Shown here: one piece after another, positions 42,686-51,900 of the stretch | How positions within the stretch are numbered: position 1 is the first letter of the stretch | How the letters are laid out: the number at the start of each line of letters is the position of its first letter | Translations under genes and position numbers: made by a program | Notes under the pieces: model-generated | Told to the model about the DNA's origin: nothing | The model's input: the letters and a program-made list of their open reading frames with translations, nothing else | The model's database searches: none | From: Planctomycetota bacterium | Lineage (GTDB): Bacteria; Planctomycetota; UBA11346 | Length of the DNA: 52,508 bases | Direction: 5' to 3' | Assembly (NCBI GenBank): GCA_013696105.1 | Contig: JACCZE010000098.1 | Span: 1 to 52,508 of the forward strand

Positions 42686-43894
42686 ATGTCATCGGATCAG
42701 CGCCACGACGAGCGCTACCGCGCGCGCGGAGTCTCGGCCAGCAAGGCCGAGGTCCACGCCGCGATCGCGACCCAGGATCCCGGGCTCTTTCCGGGCGCGT
42801 TCTGCAAGATCGTCGACGACGCCCTGACCGGCAGCGCCGAGCATTGCCTGGTCATCCACGCCGATGGCGCCGGAACCAAATCGAGCCTCGCCTACCTGGC
42901 CTGGATGGAGGGGTTAGGCGACCAGGTCTGGGCGGGGATCGCGCAGGACAGCCTGGCGATGAACCTCGACGACTGCGCCTGCGTCGGCGCCCTCGGCCCC
43001 TACCTGGTGTCCAACACCATCGGCCGCAACGCCAAGCGCGTCCCGGGCACGGTCATCGCCGGGATCGTCAACGGCTATCAGCGCATGTGCGACCTGCTCA
43101 GCGACCACGGCATCGACTGCCGCATGACCGGCGGAGAAACCGCCGACGTCGGCGATCTGGTGCGCACGGTCATCGTCGACAGCACGGTCACCACCCGGCT
43201 GCGCCGCGACCGCGTCATCGACGCGGCGCGCATGGCCCCGGGCGATGTGATCGTCGGCTTCAGCTCGACCGGCTTGGCCGCCTGGGAGGACCTGCCGAAC
43301 TCGGGCATCGGATCCAATGGCTTGACGGGTGCCCGGCACGAGCTGCTGGGCGCCGTCTACCGCGATCGTTATCCCGAATCCTACGCGCCTGAGATCGACC
43401 GCGCGCTGGTGTACAGCGGCACCCACTCGCTGCACGATCTCCTCCCCGGCGACGTGGTGACGGTCGGGGCCGCGCTGCTGTCGCCGACCAGGACCTACCT
43501 GCCGCTGGTGAAGCGCCTGCTCGACGAAATCCCCGCAGCGGATCTGCACGGCCTGATCCACTGCTCCGGAGGCGGCCAGAGCAAAATCGTGAAGTTCGGT
43601 GCCCTCGGACGCGCCACCGGCAATCGCTACGTCAAGGATGGCCTGTTCCCCATCCCACCCTTGTTCCAGGCGATCCAGAGCGCATCCCAGCAGGGCTGGG
43701 CGGGCATGTACGCGGTCTACAACATGGGCCACCGGCTCGAGGCAGTGGTGCCGCCGAGCCGAGCGGACGCGTGCCTCGCGGTCGCCGCTTCGTGCCGGAT
43801 CGACGCGCGCATCGTCGGCCGGGTCGAGGACCGCGGCCTGCCTGGAAACGAGGTCGTAGTCCGCACCTCTCACGGCGAATTCCGTTACACCTGA
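42686..43894 (+). CDS. purM: Phosphoribosylformylglycinamidine cyclo-ligase (AIR synthase)
   Basis: This ATP-dependent enzyme makes aminoimidazole ribotide in purine synthesis. The 402-residue protein matches the longer Bacteroidetes/PVC-type PurM: HADGAGTKSSLAYLAW, GIAQDSLAMNLDDCACVGA, GGETADVGDLV, VIVGFSSTGLA, and the C-terminal NMGHRLEAVV. The usual E. coli enzyme is about 345 residues. ATG 42686 is set by the start of conserved sequence. Its stop TGA overlaps the EboF ATG (TGATG), so the two are coupled. Confidence 0.9.
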   Translation: MSSDQRHDERYRARGVSASKAEVHAAIATQDPGLFPGAFCKIVDDALTGSAEHCLVIHADGAGTKSSLAYLAWMEGLGDQVWAGIAQDSLAMNLDDCACVGALGPYLVSNTIGRNAKRVPGTVIAGIVNGYQRMCDLLSDHGIDCRMTGGETADVGDLVRTVIVDSTVTTRLRRDRVIDAARMAPGDVIVGFSSTGLAAWEDLPNSGIGSNGLTGARHELLGAVYRDRYPESYAPEIDRALVYSGTHSLHDLLPGDVVTVGAALLSPTRTYLPLVKRLLDEIPAADLHGLIHCSGGGQSKIVKFGALGRATGNRYVKDGLFPIPPLFQAIQSASQQGWAGMYAVYNMGHRLEAVVPPSRADACLAVAASCRIDARIVGRVEDRGLPGNEVVVRTSHGEFRYT

Positions 43895-45261
43895 TGGCGC
43901 GGCCGCTCGTCGTCCTCTGCTGCGTCGGGATCACCCCCGCCCACCTCGGTTCCGACACGCCGCACTTGACCGCGCTGGCATCCGAGGGCTTCGCCGCGCC
44001 GATGACCGGCGTCACCCCGGCGGTGACCACCACCGCGCAGACCACCATGCTCACCGGCACCCTGCCGCAGGCGCACGGCATCGTCGCCAACGGCTGGTAT
44101 TTCCGCGAGCTCGGCGAGGTCTGGCTGTGGCGCCAGAGCCAGGGCCTGGTCCAGGCGCCGCACGCCTGGCAGACCGCGCGCCGACAGCGTCCCGCTCTGA
44201 AGGTGCTGAAGCACTTCTGGTGGTACGCCATGAACACCGACGCCACCGCATCGGTGACGCCGCGACCGGCCTATCACCAGGATGGCGCGAAATCCCCCGA
44301 CTTCTACGCCGCGCCGGCGGGACTGAAGGACCACCTGATCTCGAGCCACGGCGAATTCCCGCTGTTCTCGTTCTGGGGCCCCAAGACCTCGATCGCGGCC
44401 ACGCGCTGGATCGCCGAGAGCTTCCGCACCGCCTTCGATCACGTCGAGCCGGATCTCGCGCTGTGCTACCTGCCCCACCTCGACTACGACCTGCAACGCT
44501 TCGGACCGACCGGTGCCCACCTGTCGCGCAACCTGCGCGAGCTCGACGCCGAAGCCGGCAAGGTCATAGCCCATGCACGCGCACGCGGAGCGGCGGTGCT
44601 GGTAGTCAGCGAATACGGCATCGAGCGCGTCGACCGCGCGGTGTTCATCAACCGTGCGTTGCGCGAGGCGCGCCTGCTGTCGGTGACCCGCAACGCCACC
44701 GGCGAGCTGCTCGATCCGGGCACCAGCCGCGCGTTCGCCGTGGTCGACCACCAGCTCGCGCACGTATACTGCCGCGACGCTGCCGCCGCGACCGAAGCCG
44801 CGGCGATCCTCGCGCGCCTGGACGGCATCGAGCGCGTGCATGCCGGCGCCGAGCGCGCGACGATCGGACTCGACCACGCGCGCTCGGGCGAGCTGGTCGC
44901 GCTCGCCTCCCCCGGCGCCTGGTTCGCGCACGACTACTGGCTCGATCCGGCCATGGCTCCCGATTTCGCGCGCTGCGTCGAGATCCACAAGAAGCCGGGC
45001 TACGATCCGCGCGAGCTGCTGTTCGATCCGCACGGCGGCAAACTGCGCGCCGCGCGCGGTCTCCTGCGCAAGAAGCTGGGGCTGCGCTACGTGATGGACG
45101 CCATCACCCTCGATGCATCGCTGATCCGAGGCAGCCATGGCCGCGCGCCGACGCGCCCGGAAGACGGCCCGATCGTCATCGCCTCGGACAAGGCCTGGGC
45201 CCGCGACGCCTGGTCGATGCTCGACATCGCGCCGCTTATCGTGAACGAGATGGTGAAGTAG
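43894..45261 (+). CDS. eboF: EboF-type alkaline phosphatase-fold protein
   Basis: The 455-residue protein is of the phosphodiesterase/nucleotide pyrophosphatase (alkaline phosphatase) fold. A nucleophile-like Thr lies in TTTAQTTMLTG; later LCYLPHLDYDLQRFGP, VVSEYGIER, AVVDHQLAHVYC and IHKKPGYDPRELLFDPHGG supply the metal-site His/Asp set. The overall sequence, including LLRKKLGLRYVMDAI, matches EboF proteins of ebo clusters. No signal peptide is seen, so it appears cytoplasmic. It starts in the purM stop codon, and EboD is 26 kb away. A heptad-hairpin element starts right after its TAG. Confidence 0.8.
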   Translation: MARPLVVLCCVGITPAHLGSDTPHLTALASEGFAAPMTGVTPAVTTTAQTTMLTGTLPQAHGIVANGWYFRELGEVWLWRQSQGLVQAPHAWQTARRQRPALKVLKHFWWYAMNTDATASVTPRPAYHQDGAKSPDFYAAPAGLKDHLISSHGEFPLFSFWGPKTSIAATRWIAESFRTAFDHVEPDLALCYLPHLDYDLQRFGPTGAHLSRNLRELDAEAGKVIAHARARGAAVLVVSEYGIERVDRAVFINRALREARLLSVTRNATGELLDPGTSRAFAVVDHQLAHVYCRDAAAATEAAAILARLDGIERVHAGAERATIGLDHARSGELVALASPGAWFAHDYWLDPAMAPDFARCVEIHKKPGYDPRELLFDPHGGKLRAARGLLRKKLGLRYVMDAITLDASLIRGSHGRAPTRPEDGPIVIASDKAWARDAWSMLDIAPLIVNEMVK

Positions 45262-45372
45262 CACGTCCGACGTCGACAGCAGCCCCACGACACGCACTCA
45301 CTGTTTACCCGCCTGACCCGACATCGGAGGCGCGCCGTGGCTCGGATGCGCGGCTGTCCCGACGTCGGACGT
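45262..45372 (+). repeat. Heptad-hairpin element, copy E, filling a convergent gap
   Basis: The whole 111-bp gap between two convergent stop codons is one element. The left arm ACGTCCGACGTCGACAGC (45263-45280) pairs with GCTGTCCCGACGTCGGACGT (45353-45372), with a 2-nt bulge. The core is about 90 bp and differs internally from copies A-D, but keeps GTCGACAGCA at one end and CGGCTGTC at the other. Both genes have ACGTCCGACGTC within 1 nt after their stop. It could act as a bidirectional terminator. Confidence 0.8.
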
Positions 45373-46878
45373 TCACCTCCGCCCCACTCCCGCAGCCAGC
45401 AACGCTCCCGCGCCGAGGCCGACCAGATGCGCCGTCCCACTCACCTGCGGGTGCGTGAGATCGAAGGCGATCTGCAGGATGACCATCACCACCACCACCT
45501 CGACCTGGCGACGAGATCCCACGCCGGCGCGCCAATCGCGCAGCGCGAGGATGCCGAGCGCGCCGACCAGTCCCATGACCGAGCCCGATGCGCCGACCAG
45601 CAGCTCGAGCCGCCCCGGCTCGGCCAGGTAGAGGACGTAGGCCATCCAGGTACCCGCGAGTCCGCATGCGCCATAGAGCGCCGCATACCGGGCCCGACCG
45701 AGCCGCGGTTCGATTCCTCGGCCGAGCAGGTACAGACCGAGCATATTCATCAGCAGGTGGAGGCTGTTCGCGTGCAGGAACAGGCATGAACCGAGGCGCC
45801 ACCACTCTCCGCGATTGACCGCCGACGGTTCGAACACGCCCAGCGTGAACAGCATCTGCGCACGCTCGTGGTCCCACCCCATGGTGATCAGGAACACGAT
45901 CAGGTTGGTGGCGATCAGGCCCAGGGTCACCCACGGGCGACCATGCACCGGAGGCATGGCGGCGACGACACGCTCCATGCGGCCCGCGAGCTCGTGCAAT
46001 GGTCCCTCGGTCGCTGCGACCGACAGATGCGCGAGGCGGTTGACGATGGCTGCGCGGATCGCCGGACCGGCCTCTGCATCGAGCGCGGCGAGTTCCGCTC
46101 GTGCGCCATCGGCGTCGCCGGCGGCCCAGCTCGCGGTGGCGAGCCAGAACGCCGCACGATCCGCGTGCGCGGTCGACGGATGCCGCAGCATCAGCTTCGC
46201 CAGCGCCGCGCGACGCCCACCGAAGGCGAGCACGCTGACCCACACCAGATGGCGGACGCGCGGATGGGCCAGGGCTCCGCTCGCCTCGAGGACGCCATAC
46301 TCGCGGACGAGGTCGTCTGGGCGCCCCATCTCGCCCAAGGCGCGGATGCGGTACATGGACAGCACCGGCTCGGCGATCCGATCGCCAGCGTCCACCGCAT
46401 CGACGAAGGACAGCAGCTCCTCCCACCGCTGGGTCAGGTGCAGCCGCCAGACCTCGGTCGCGCGATTGCCCGCGGTCGGGGCGTTGGGAGCGGCGCGCAG
46501 CAGTCGCTCGGCCCCAGTGAGGTCTCCGACCTCGGCGCGCGCGGTCGCCAGGCCCATGCCGGTGAACAGGCGCATCGCGGCGGTCGGGCGCACCAGCCGC
46601 AGGAGGATGGCGACGAGCCGGACGGTCCTCCAGCGGCGGCGATCGATCGCGCTCTGGAAGGCCGCAGCGAGCACTCCCGGCAGCAGGATCACCACGCCGT
46701 AGAGCGCGAAGGCGACATACCCGGCGACGCCCGGCGCGATCAGGTAGCACGTCGCCGAGGCGATGGCGATCCCGACCGCCATCGCGATCAGCTCGCTGCC
46801 CTGCGAGCGCGATGCCTGCAACGCCGTCAGGATCAGCGAGATCCCCGCGACCCACAGCAGGACCTCGTTCGCGTCCAT
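45373..46878 (-). CDS. Rhomboid-family intramembrane serine protease with N-terminal TPR-like domain
   Basis: The 501-residue protein has three N-terminal transmembrane helices (1-70), then a helical repeat domain (about 85-290) reminiscent of TPR. The rhomboid core (about 305-501) follows: GEWWRLGSCLFLHANSLHLL, MNMLGLYLLGRGIE, the catalytic Ser431 in GASGSVMG, and His484 in GTAHLVGLG. All active-site residues are present. Substrate is unknown; the soluble helical domain may recruit partners. It ends against element E, convergent with eboF. The gene is about 38 bp downstream of asd's 3' end in the reverse orientation. Confidence 0.88.
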   Translation of the reverse strand: MDANEVLLWVAGISLILTALQASRSQGSELIAMAVGIAIASATCYLIAPGVAGYVAFALYGVVILLPGVLAAAFQSAIDRRRWRTVRLVAILLRLVRPTAAMRLFTGMGLATARAEVGDLTGAERLLRAAPNAPTAGNRATEVWRLHLTQRWEELLSFVDAVDAGDRIAEPVLSMYRIRALGEMGRPDDLVREYGVLEASGALAHPRVRHLVWVSVLAFGGRRAALAKLMLRHPSTAHADRAAFWLATASWAAGDADGARAELAALDAEAGPAIRAAIVNRLAHLSVAATEGPLHELAGRMERVVAAMPPVHGRPWVTLGLIATNLIVFLITMGWDHERAQMLFTLGVFEPSAVNRGEWWRLGSCLFLHANSLHLLMNMLGLYLLGRGIEPRLGRARYAALYGACGLAGTWMAYVLYLAEPGRLELLVGASGSVMGLVGALGILALRDWRAGVGSRRQVEVVVVMVILQIAFDLTHPQVSGTAHLVGLGAGALLAAGVGRR

Positions 46879-46916
46879 GCCCTGGTCAACCGGCGGGTCG
46901 TGCGGACGGCATCATC

Positions 46917-47936
46917 CTAGCCCGCGGCCGCGAGCTTCCCGAGCATCGCGACCTCGGCGCACTGCACGGCGTTCAGCGCCGCGCCCTTGAGCAGCTGGTC
47001 GCCCACCACCCAGATGTCCAGGGTGTTGTCCTGGCTGAGGTCCTTGCGGATGCGCCCGACGTACACGTCGTCCTTGCCGGCCACGTCGGTGGGCATGGGC
47101 CAGCGGTTCTTGGCGCGATCCTCGAGCACAGTGACGCCGGGAGCCGAGCGCAGGATCTCGTACGCGCGCTCGACGCTCATCGGCTTGGTGAATTCCACGT
47201 TCAACGCCTCGGCGTGGGTGCGCAGCACCGGGACGCGCACGCAGGTGCCGGTGATGCGGATCGTATCATCGGCAAGGATCTTGCGTGACTCCTTCAGCAG
47301 TTTGATCTCTTCTTCGCAATACCCGTTATCGGTCATCGGCGAATTGTGCGGGAAGAGGTTGAATGCGTACGGATGCGGCAGGACCTTGGGCGTGAACTCC
47401 TTCCCTTCGAGGTAGGCCTTGGTGCCGTCCTTGAGCTCCTCCATCGCCGCGTGCCCGGCCCCTGAGGCGGCCTGGTAGGTCGCCGCGACCAGACGCCTGA
47501 TCGGCACCACGCGATGCAGCGGCGCGAGCGCCATCAGCGCGATGATGGTGGTGCAGTTGGGATTGGCGATCACGCCCTTGTGGGCGCGCGCGGCATCGGG
47601 GTTGATCTCGGGCACCACCAGGGGGACGCCGTCCTCCATGCGGAAGGCCGAGCTGTTGTCGACCATCAGGCAGCCAGCCTTCACGCACGACGCGCGGTAC
47701 TCGCGCGAGATCTTCGCCCCGGCGCTGAACAAGGCGAGGTGGCAGCCGGCGAAGCTGTCGTGGTTCAACTCGGTGACGGTGATGTCCTTCCCCTTGAAGG
47801 CGAGCTTGGTGCCGGCGCTGCGCTTGGACGCCAGCAGCACGAGCTTGTCGACGGGGAAATTGCGGCGTTCGAGCACGCGCATGAACTCGACGCCCACGGC
47901 GCCGGTCGCGCCGACGATGGCAACGGTGTAACCCAT
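46917..47936 (-). CDS. asd: Aspartate-semialdehyde dehydrogenase
   Basis: This makes aspartate semialdehyde for lysine/DAP, threonine and methionine synthesis. The 339-residue protein has GATGAVGVEFMRVL at the N terminus, the catalytic Cys128 in NPNCTT, and His241 in VLRTHAEA. ATG 47936 is preceded by AAGGATCGGATCAC; the track's 23 extra residues are not conserved. The DsbD-like gene lies upstream on the same strand (139 bp), and a hairpin is between them. Confidence 0.93.
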   Translation of the reverse strand: MGYTVAIVGATGAVGVEFMRVLERRNFPVDKLVLLASKRSAGTKLAFKGKDITVTELNHDSFAGCHLALFSAGAKISREYRASCVKAGCLMVDNSSAFRMEDGVPLVVPEINPDAARAHKGVIANPNCTTIIALMALAPLHRVVPIRRLVAATYQAASGAGHAAMEELKDGTKAYLEGKEFTPKVLPHPYAFNLFPHNSPMTDNGYCEEEIKLLKESRKILADDTIRITGTCVRVPVLRTHAEALNVEFTKPMSVERAYEILRSAPGVTVLEDRAKNRWPMPTDVAGKDDVYVGRIRKDLSQDNTLDIWVVGDQLLKGAALNAVQCAEVAMLGKLAAAG

Positions 47937-48022
47937 GTGATCCGATCCTTCAGCCGCGGGAAAACCAGGTCCGCGAGCGGCGCACATGGTGCTCGACCGG
48001 TGCACGCGGGCAAGCGCCCAAG

Positions 48023-48050
48023 AGCGGTCGCAGGGGGCGTTTCGACCGCT
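48023..48050. other. Hairpin between the DsbD-like gene and asd
   Basis: AGCGGTCG (48023-48030) pairs with CGACCGCT (48043-48050) over a 12-nt loop. It lies after the DsbD-like stop and before asd on the minus strand. No U tract follows, so termination is only possible. Confidence 0.35.
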
Positions 48051-48075
48051 GACTGCGAGCGACGCGGCGAGAAAC

Positions 48076-49986
48076 TCAGGGCGCCGGGTCGCCGGGGAAG
48101 AACGACTCGATGGTGCCCAGGTTGTTGCCGCACAGGCCCGATCCCATCCACAGCGCCAGGACTAGGAACGACAGCGAGACCAGCACCCGGCCGGTGCTCA
48201 TCTGGTCGATCGCGCGGTCGCCGGGCCAGCGGATCAGTCCGAGCAGGTAGATGGCGATGACCAGCGCGCAGGCTGACCAGCTGGCGAGGGTGAACGAGCG
48301 GCCGATGATCCCCCAGCCCCAGGCGTAATCGCAGATGGCCAGGAACTTCAGCGCCGCCGCCAGCTCGACCAGACCCCCCACCACCTTGAACTCGTTCATC
48401 CAGGCGCCGGCGCGCGGCAGGCGCTGCAGCACCGACGGGCTCATGGCCAGGACGAAGAACGGGATGGCGATGGTGCCGCCGTACACCGCCATGCCTTCGA
48501 CCGCGCGGATCCACTTGCCGGAGGCGACCGCCTCGGCGAGCACGGTGCCGGCGAAGGGCGCAGCACAGCTGAACGCGGTGATCGCGAAGGTCAGGCCCAT
48601 GACCAGCGCACCGACGTAGCCCGCCTTGCCGCCGCCGACCTTGGATTCGATATTCCCCGGGAGCCGCAGCAGGAAGGCGCCGAGTAGGCTGAGCCCGAGC
48701 ACGACGAACAGCAGCGCGATCACCAGGTTCGTGATCGGATGCCCCGCGATGGTCGACAGCGACTGCCCGAAGATGCCGGTGATCAGCACGCCCAGGCCGA
48801 CGAAGCACAGGACGATGCCGGCGGCATAGAACGCGGCCAAGGGCAGCACGCTCCTGCCGGTAGCCGCCTGCTTGGCGAAGAAGTTCAGTGAGAAGGGGAT
48901 CATCGGATAGGTGCAGGGCATGAGCAGGGTGATCAGGCCCCCGAACACCGCGAGCAGCCAGAATCCGGCGCCGCCGCCGGTGCCCGCATCGGAACCCGTG
49001 CCACCGGCGAGGAACTCGTGGAAGCGCGCGAGCGTCGCGGTGTCGTCGGGCGAGAACACCTCGCTCCAGCGCATCTCGGGCGCGCCGGCTTCGATGCGCA
49101 CGTAGAGCGGACGGTTCTGCGACTGGAAACGCTCCTGCTGCCAGTTCGCGAGGTCGTCGTGCGGCGGATCGGTGTCGATGGCGATCGGCGCGACCGATGC
49201 GAAGGCCTTCACCACCGACGGCACGCGGAACACCGTCTTCTCCATCTTCTGGCAGTTCACGCACGAGGGTCCGGTGAAGTCCAGCAGAGCGGCCTTGCCC
49301 GCGGCATGCGCCTCTGCGATCGCCGCCCCGGCCTCGGCGACGGTCTTCGGTCGCACCCAACGGATGGATCCGCGATCCGTCTCGCCGCGCGCGAGCTCCT
49401 CGCGCACGATGGCGCGGATCGATGCCAGATCCGCACGCTCCGGAGCGACCACGGCGGCGGTCGCCGACGCGGTCGTCGACGCCGGCGGCGCCGCTCCGGC
49501 CACGACCGGCAGGACGATGGACAACCGCTCCGAGATCACCGGGATGCGGCAATTGGTCTTGGTGCAGGCCATGTAGCTGACCAGCACCGCAGTAGTCACC
49601 GACCCGGCCCGGTCGGCGGTCGGCAAGGTGATCGGCAGGCGCACGGTCACGGGACCTTCGGGATAGACCGGCAGACCGGCCAGCTGGTGCGATGTCCGGT
49701 CGGCGGTGAGCGGACCACGGGCGGCGGCGGGGCTGCCGGGGGCGAGTGCGAGCCGGGTCGCCACGCCGCCATCGGCGTCGTCGGATAGCGCGATGTCGTA
49801 GATGTGCAGGTCACGGGCGTCGGGCGTGAACACGCCGACCAGGGTGGCATCGCTTCCCGCGCCGCGCTCGAGAGAGATCTCCACGTGGACGTTGTTCTTG
49901 GTCGCCTCGACCAGCGGCTCGGCGGCCTGGGCGGCCGGCAGCCAGATGATCGACGATAGCAGGACCAGCGACAGCAGCGTGCGCAT
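48076..49986 (-). CDS. DsbD-like thiol:disulfide reductase with rearranged domain order
   Basis: The 636-residue protein starts at ATG 49986 with a good GGAGAGCCT. It has a signal peptide (LLSLVLLSSIIWLPAAQAAE), then an N-terminal nDsbD-like domain with Cys141 and Cys146 in MACTKTNCRIPV. Next is a thioredoxin domain (about 205-330) with SCVNC (Cys242, Cys245), and last the membrane domain (about 340-636) with MPCTYPMIP (Cys358) and a second Cys in ITAFSCAAPF. In E. coli DsbD the order is N-domain, membrane, thioredoxin; here thioredoxin precedes the membrane part. It should carry electrons from the cytoplasm to periplasmic thiols. The track's 1287-residue frame is antisense to aspS beyond 49986. 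Confidence 0.82.
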   Translation of the reverse strand: MRTLLSLVLLSSIIWLPAAQAAEPLVEATKNNVHVEISLERGAGSDATLVGVFTPDARDLHIYDIALSDDADGGVATRLALAPGSPAAARGPLTADRTSHQLAGLPVYPEGPVTVRLPITLPTADRAGSVTTAVLVSYMACTKTNCRIPVISERLSIVLPVVAGAAPPASTTASATAAVVAPERADLASIRAIVREELARGETDRGSIRWVRPKTVAEAGAAIAEAHAAGKAALLDFTGPSCVNCQKMEKTVFRVPSVVKAFASVAPIAIDTDPPHDDLANWQQERFQSQNRPLYVRIEAGAPEMRWSEVFSPDDTATLARFHEFLAGGTGSDAGTGGGAGFWLLAVFGGLITLLMPCTYPMIPFSLNFFAKQAATGRSVLPLAAFYAAGIVLCFVGLGVLITGIFGQSLSTIAGHPITNLVIALLFVVLGLSLLGAFLLRLPGNIESKVGGGKAGYVGALVMGLTFAITAFSCAAPFAGTVLAEAVASGKWIRAVEGMAVYGGTIAIPFFVLAMSPSVLQRLPRAGAWMNEFKVVGGLVELAAALKFLAICDYAWGWGIIGRSFTLASWSACALVIAIYLLGLIRWPGDRAIDQMSTGRVLVSLSFLVLALWMGSGLCGNNLGTIESFFPGDPAP

Positions 49987-50115
49987 AGGCTCTCCGACCC
50001 GATCGTTCACCGTCCGGTACGGGCACAAGATGCGAACGGATGCACCGGGCCCAGGGTATCCGGGGTTGCCGCTCCTGGGCGTGGGTCTAGCATGCGCCTC
50101 CCCCACGGAATCGCC

Positions 50116-51891
50116 ATGAAACGCACCCATACCTGCGGCCAACTGCGCGCCGCGCACATCGACAAGACGGTCACGCTCTGCGGCTGGGTGCAGAACTACC
50201 GCGACCACGGCGGCATCATCTTCCTCGACCTGCGCGACCGCGACGGCATCACCCAGCTGACCTTCGACCCGGATCTCTGCGGCAAGCCGGCGCACGAAGC
50301 CGCGAGCCGCGCGCGTTCGGAATGGGTGCTGCAGGTCAGCGGCACGGTCAAGAGCCGGGGCGATCGCAAGAACCCCAACCTCGACACCGGCGAGATCGAG
50401 GTCTTCGCGCAGGAGATCACCGTCCTCAACAAGGCCGAGACCCCGCCGTTCGAGATCGACGCGCACGCCCAGGTCGGCGAGGAAGTGCGCCTGAAGTACC
50501 GCTTCATCGATCTGCGTCGTCCGCAGATGCAGAAGAACCTGATCACCCGCCACCGCGCGGTGAAGCTGGTGCGCGACTACTTCGACGCCCACCGCTTCCT
50601 CGAGATCGAGACCCCGATCCTCTGCAAGTCCACCCCGGGCGGCGCGCGCAACTACCTGGTCCCCTCGCGCGTGCATCCCGGTTCGTTCTACGCGCTCGCC
50701 GAGAGCCCGCAGCTGTTCAAGCAGCTGCTGATGGTCGGGGGATACGACCGCTACATGCAGGTCGCGCGCTGCTTCCGCGACGAGGACCTGCGCGTCGACC
50801 GCCAGCCGGAATTCACGCAGATCGACATCGAGATGAGCTTCATCGACATGGACGACATCATGGCCATCGGCGAAGGCATGGTCTCGAAGCTGTGGAAGGA
50901 GCTGCTCGGCGTCGAGCTGCCGATGCCGAGCAGGCGCATGACCTGGACCGAGGCGATGCTGACCTACGGGTCCGACAAGCCCGACCTGCGTTTCGCCCTG
51001 CCGATCGTCGACCTCACCGACTGGGCGCCGTCGAGCGGCTTCACCGTCTTCCAGAACGCGGTCGCGGCCGGCGGCGTGGTGCGGGCGCTCAACGCCAAGA
51101 AGGCCTTCGAGACGCTGTCGCGCCGCACTCTCGACCAGCTGACCGAGTTCGTGAAGGGTCACGGAGCCAAGGGCCTGGCCTGGATCAAGGTCCAGAACGG
51201 CGAATGGCAGGGTCCCGCGGCCAAGAACATCACCGAGGCCGCGCGTGCGGAGCTCGCCAAGCGCCTGGACGTGGGCGACGGCGACGTGCTGTTCTTCGGA
51301 GCCGACACCGTGAAGACCGTGTGCGCGGCGCTCGGCGCCCTGCGCGTCGAGCTCGGCGTCAACAAGCTCGGGCTGGCCAAGCCCGGGGATTGGCAGTTCC
51401 TGTGGGTGCACAGCGCGCCGTTGTTCGAGTGGTCGGACGAGGCCAAGGCCTTCGTCGCAGTCCACCATCCGTTCACCGCCCCGTACGACGAGGACGTCGA
51501 CCGCATCTCGACCGACCGCGCGAACGCGCGTTCGAAGTCGTACGATATGGTGCTCAACGGCATCGAGATCGGCGGCGGCTCCATCCGAATCCACGACAGC
51601 CCGACCCAAGGCAAGGTCTTCGCCGCGCTGGGGATCAGCGAAGAGGACGCGCAGCAGAAGTTCGGCTTCCTGCTGCACGCGCTCTCCTTCGGCGCGCCTC
51701 CGCACGGCGGCATGGCCTTCGGCCTCGACCGGCTGATGATGCTCATGGCCGGCGCCGAATCGATCCGCGAGATCGTCGCCTTCCCCAAGACCCAGAAGGC
51801 GCGCGACGAGATGGTCGACGCCCCGAACGCGGTCACAGAGCGGCAGCTGAAAGAGCTGCACATCGTGACCTCGGCGGCGGCGAAGGCGTAG
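50116..51891 (+). CDS. aspS: Aspartyl-tRNA synthetase
   Basis: The 591-residue class II synthetase has an N-terminal OB-fold anticodon domain (TVTLCGWVQNYRDHGGIIFL), motif 1/2 with VARCFRDEDLRVDRQPEFTQ, a bacterial GAD-type insertion (about 290-420), and motif 3 GMAFGLDRLMML. The segment after the first substrate site reads GARNYLVPSRVHPGSFYALA, where most bacterial enzymes have GARDFLVP. ATG 50116 (MKRTHTCGQL) is preferred to ATG 50092. The stop is followed at once by the C/D heptad-hairpin pair. Confidence 0.94.
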   Translation: MKRTHTCGQLRAAHIDKTVTLCGWVQNYRDHGGIIFLDLRDRDGITQLTFDPDLCGKPAHEAASRARSEWVLQVSGTVKSRGDRKNPNLDTGEIEVFAQEITVLNKAETPPFEIDAHAQVGEEVRLKYRFIDLRRPQMQKNLITRHRAVKLVRDYFDAHRFLEIETPILCKSTPGGARNYLVPSRVHPGSFYALAESPQLFKQLLMVGGYDRYMQVARCFRDEDLRVDRQPEFTQIDIEMSFIDMDDIMAIGEGMVSKLWKELLGVELPMPSRRMTWTEAMLTYGSDKPDLRFALPIVDLTDWAPSSGFTVFQNAVAAGGVVRALNAKKAFETLSRRTLDQLTEFVKGHGAKGLAWIKVQNGEWQGPAAKNITEAARAELAKRLDVGDGDVLFFGADTVKTVCAALGALRVELGVNKLGLAKPGDWQFLWVHSAPLFEWSDEAKAFVAVHHPFTAPYDEDVDRISTDRANARSKSYDMVLNGIEIGGGSIRIHDSPTQGKVFAALGISEEDAQQKFGFLLHALSFGAPPHGGMAFGLDRLMMLMAGAESIREIVAFPKTQKARDEMVDAPNAVTERQLKELHIVTSAAAKA

Positions 51892-51900
51892 GAAGACACC

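Noticed and set aside
41680-43392. 570-residue plus-strand ORF over the AmaP-like gene and purM
   Set aside because: Different frame from purM, with low-complexity Arg/Gly sequence and no motifs.
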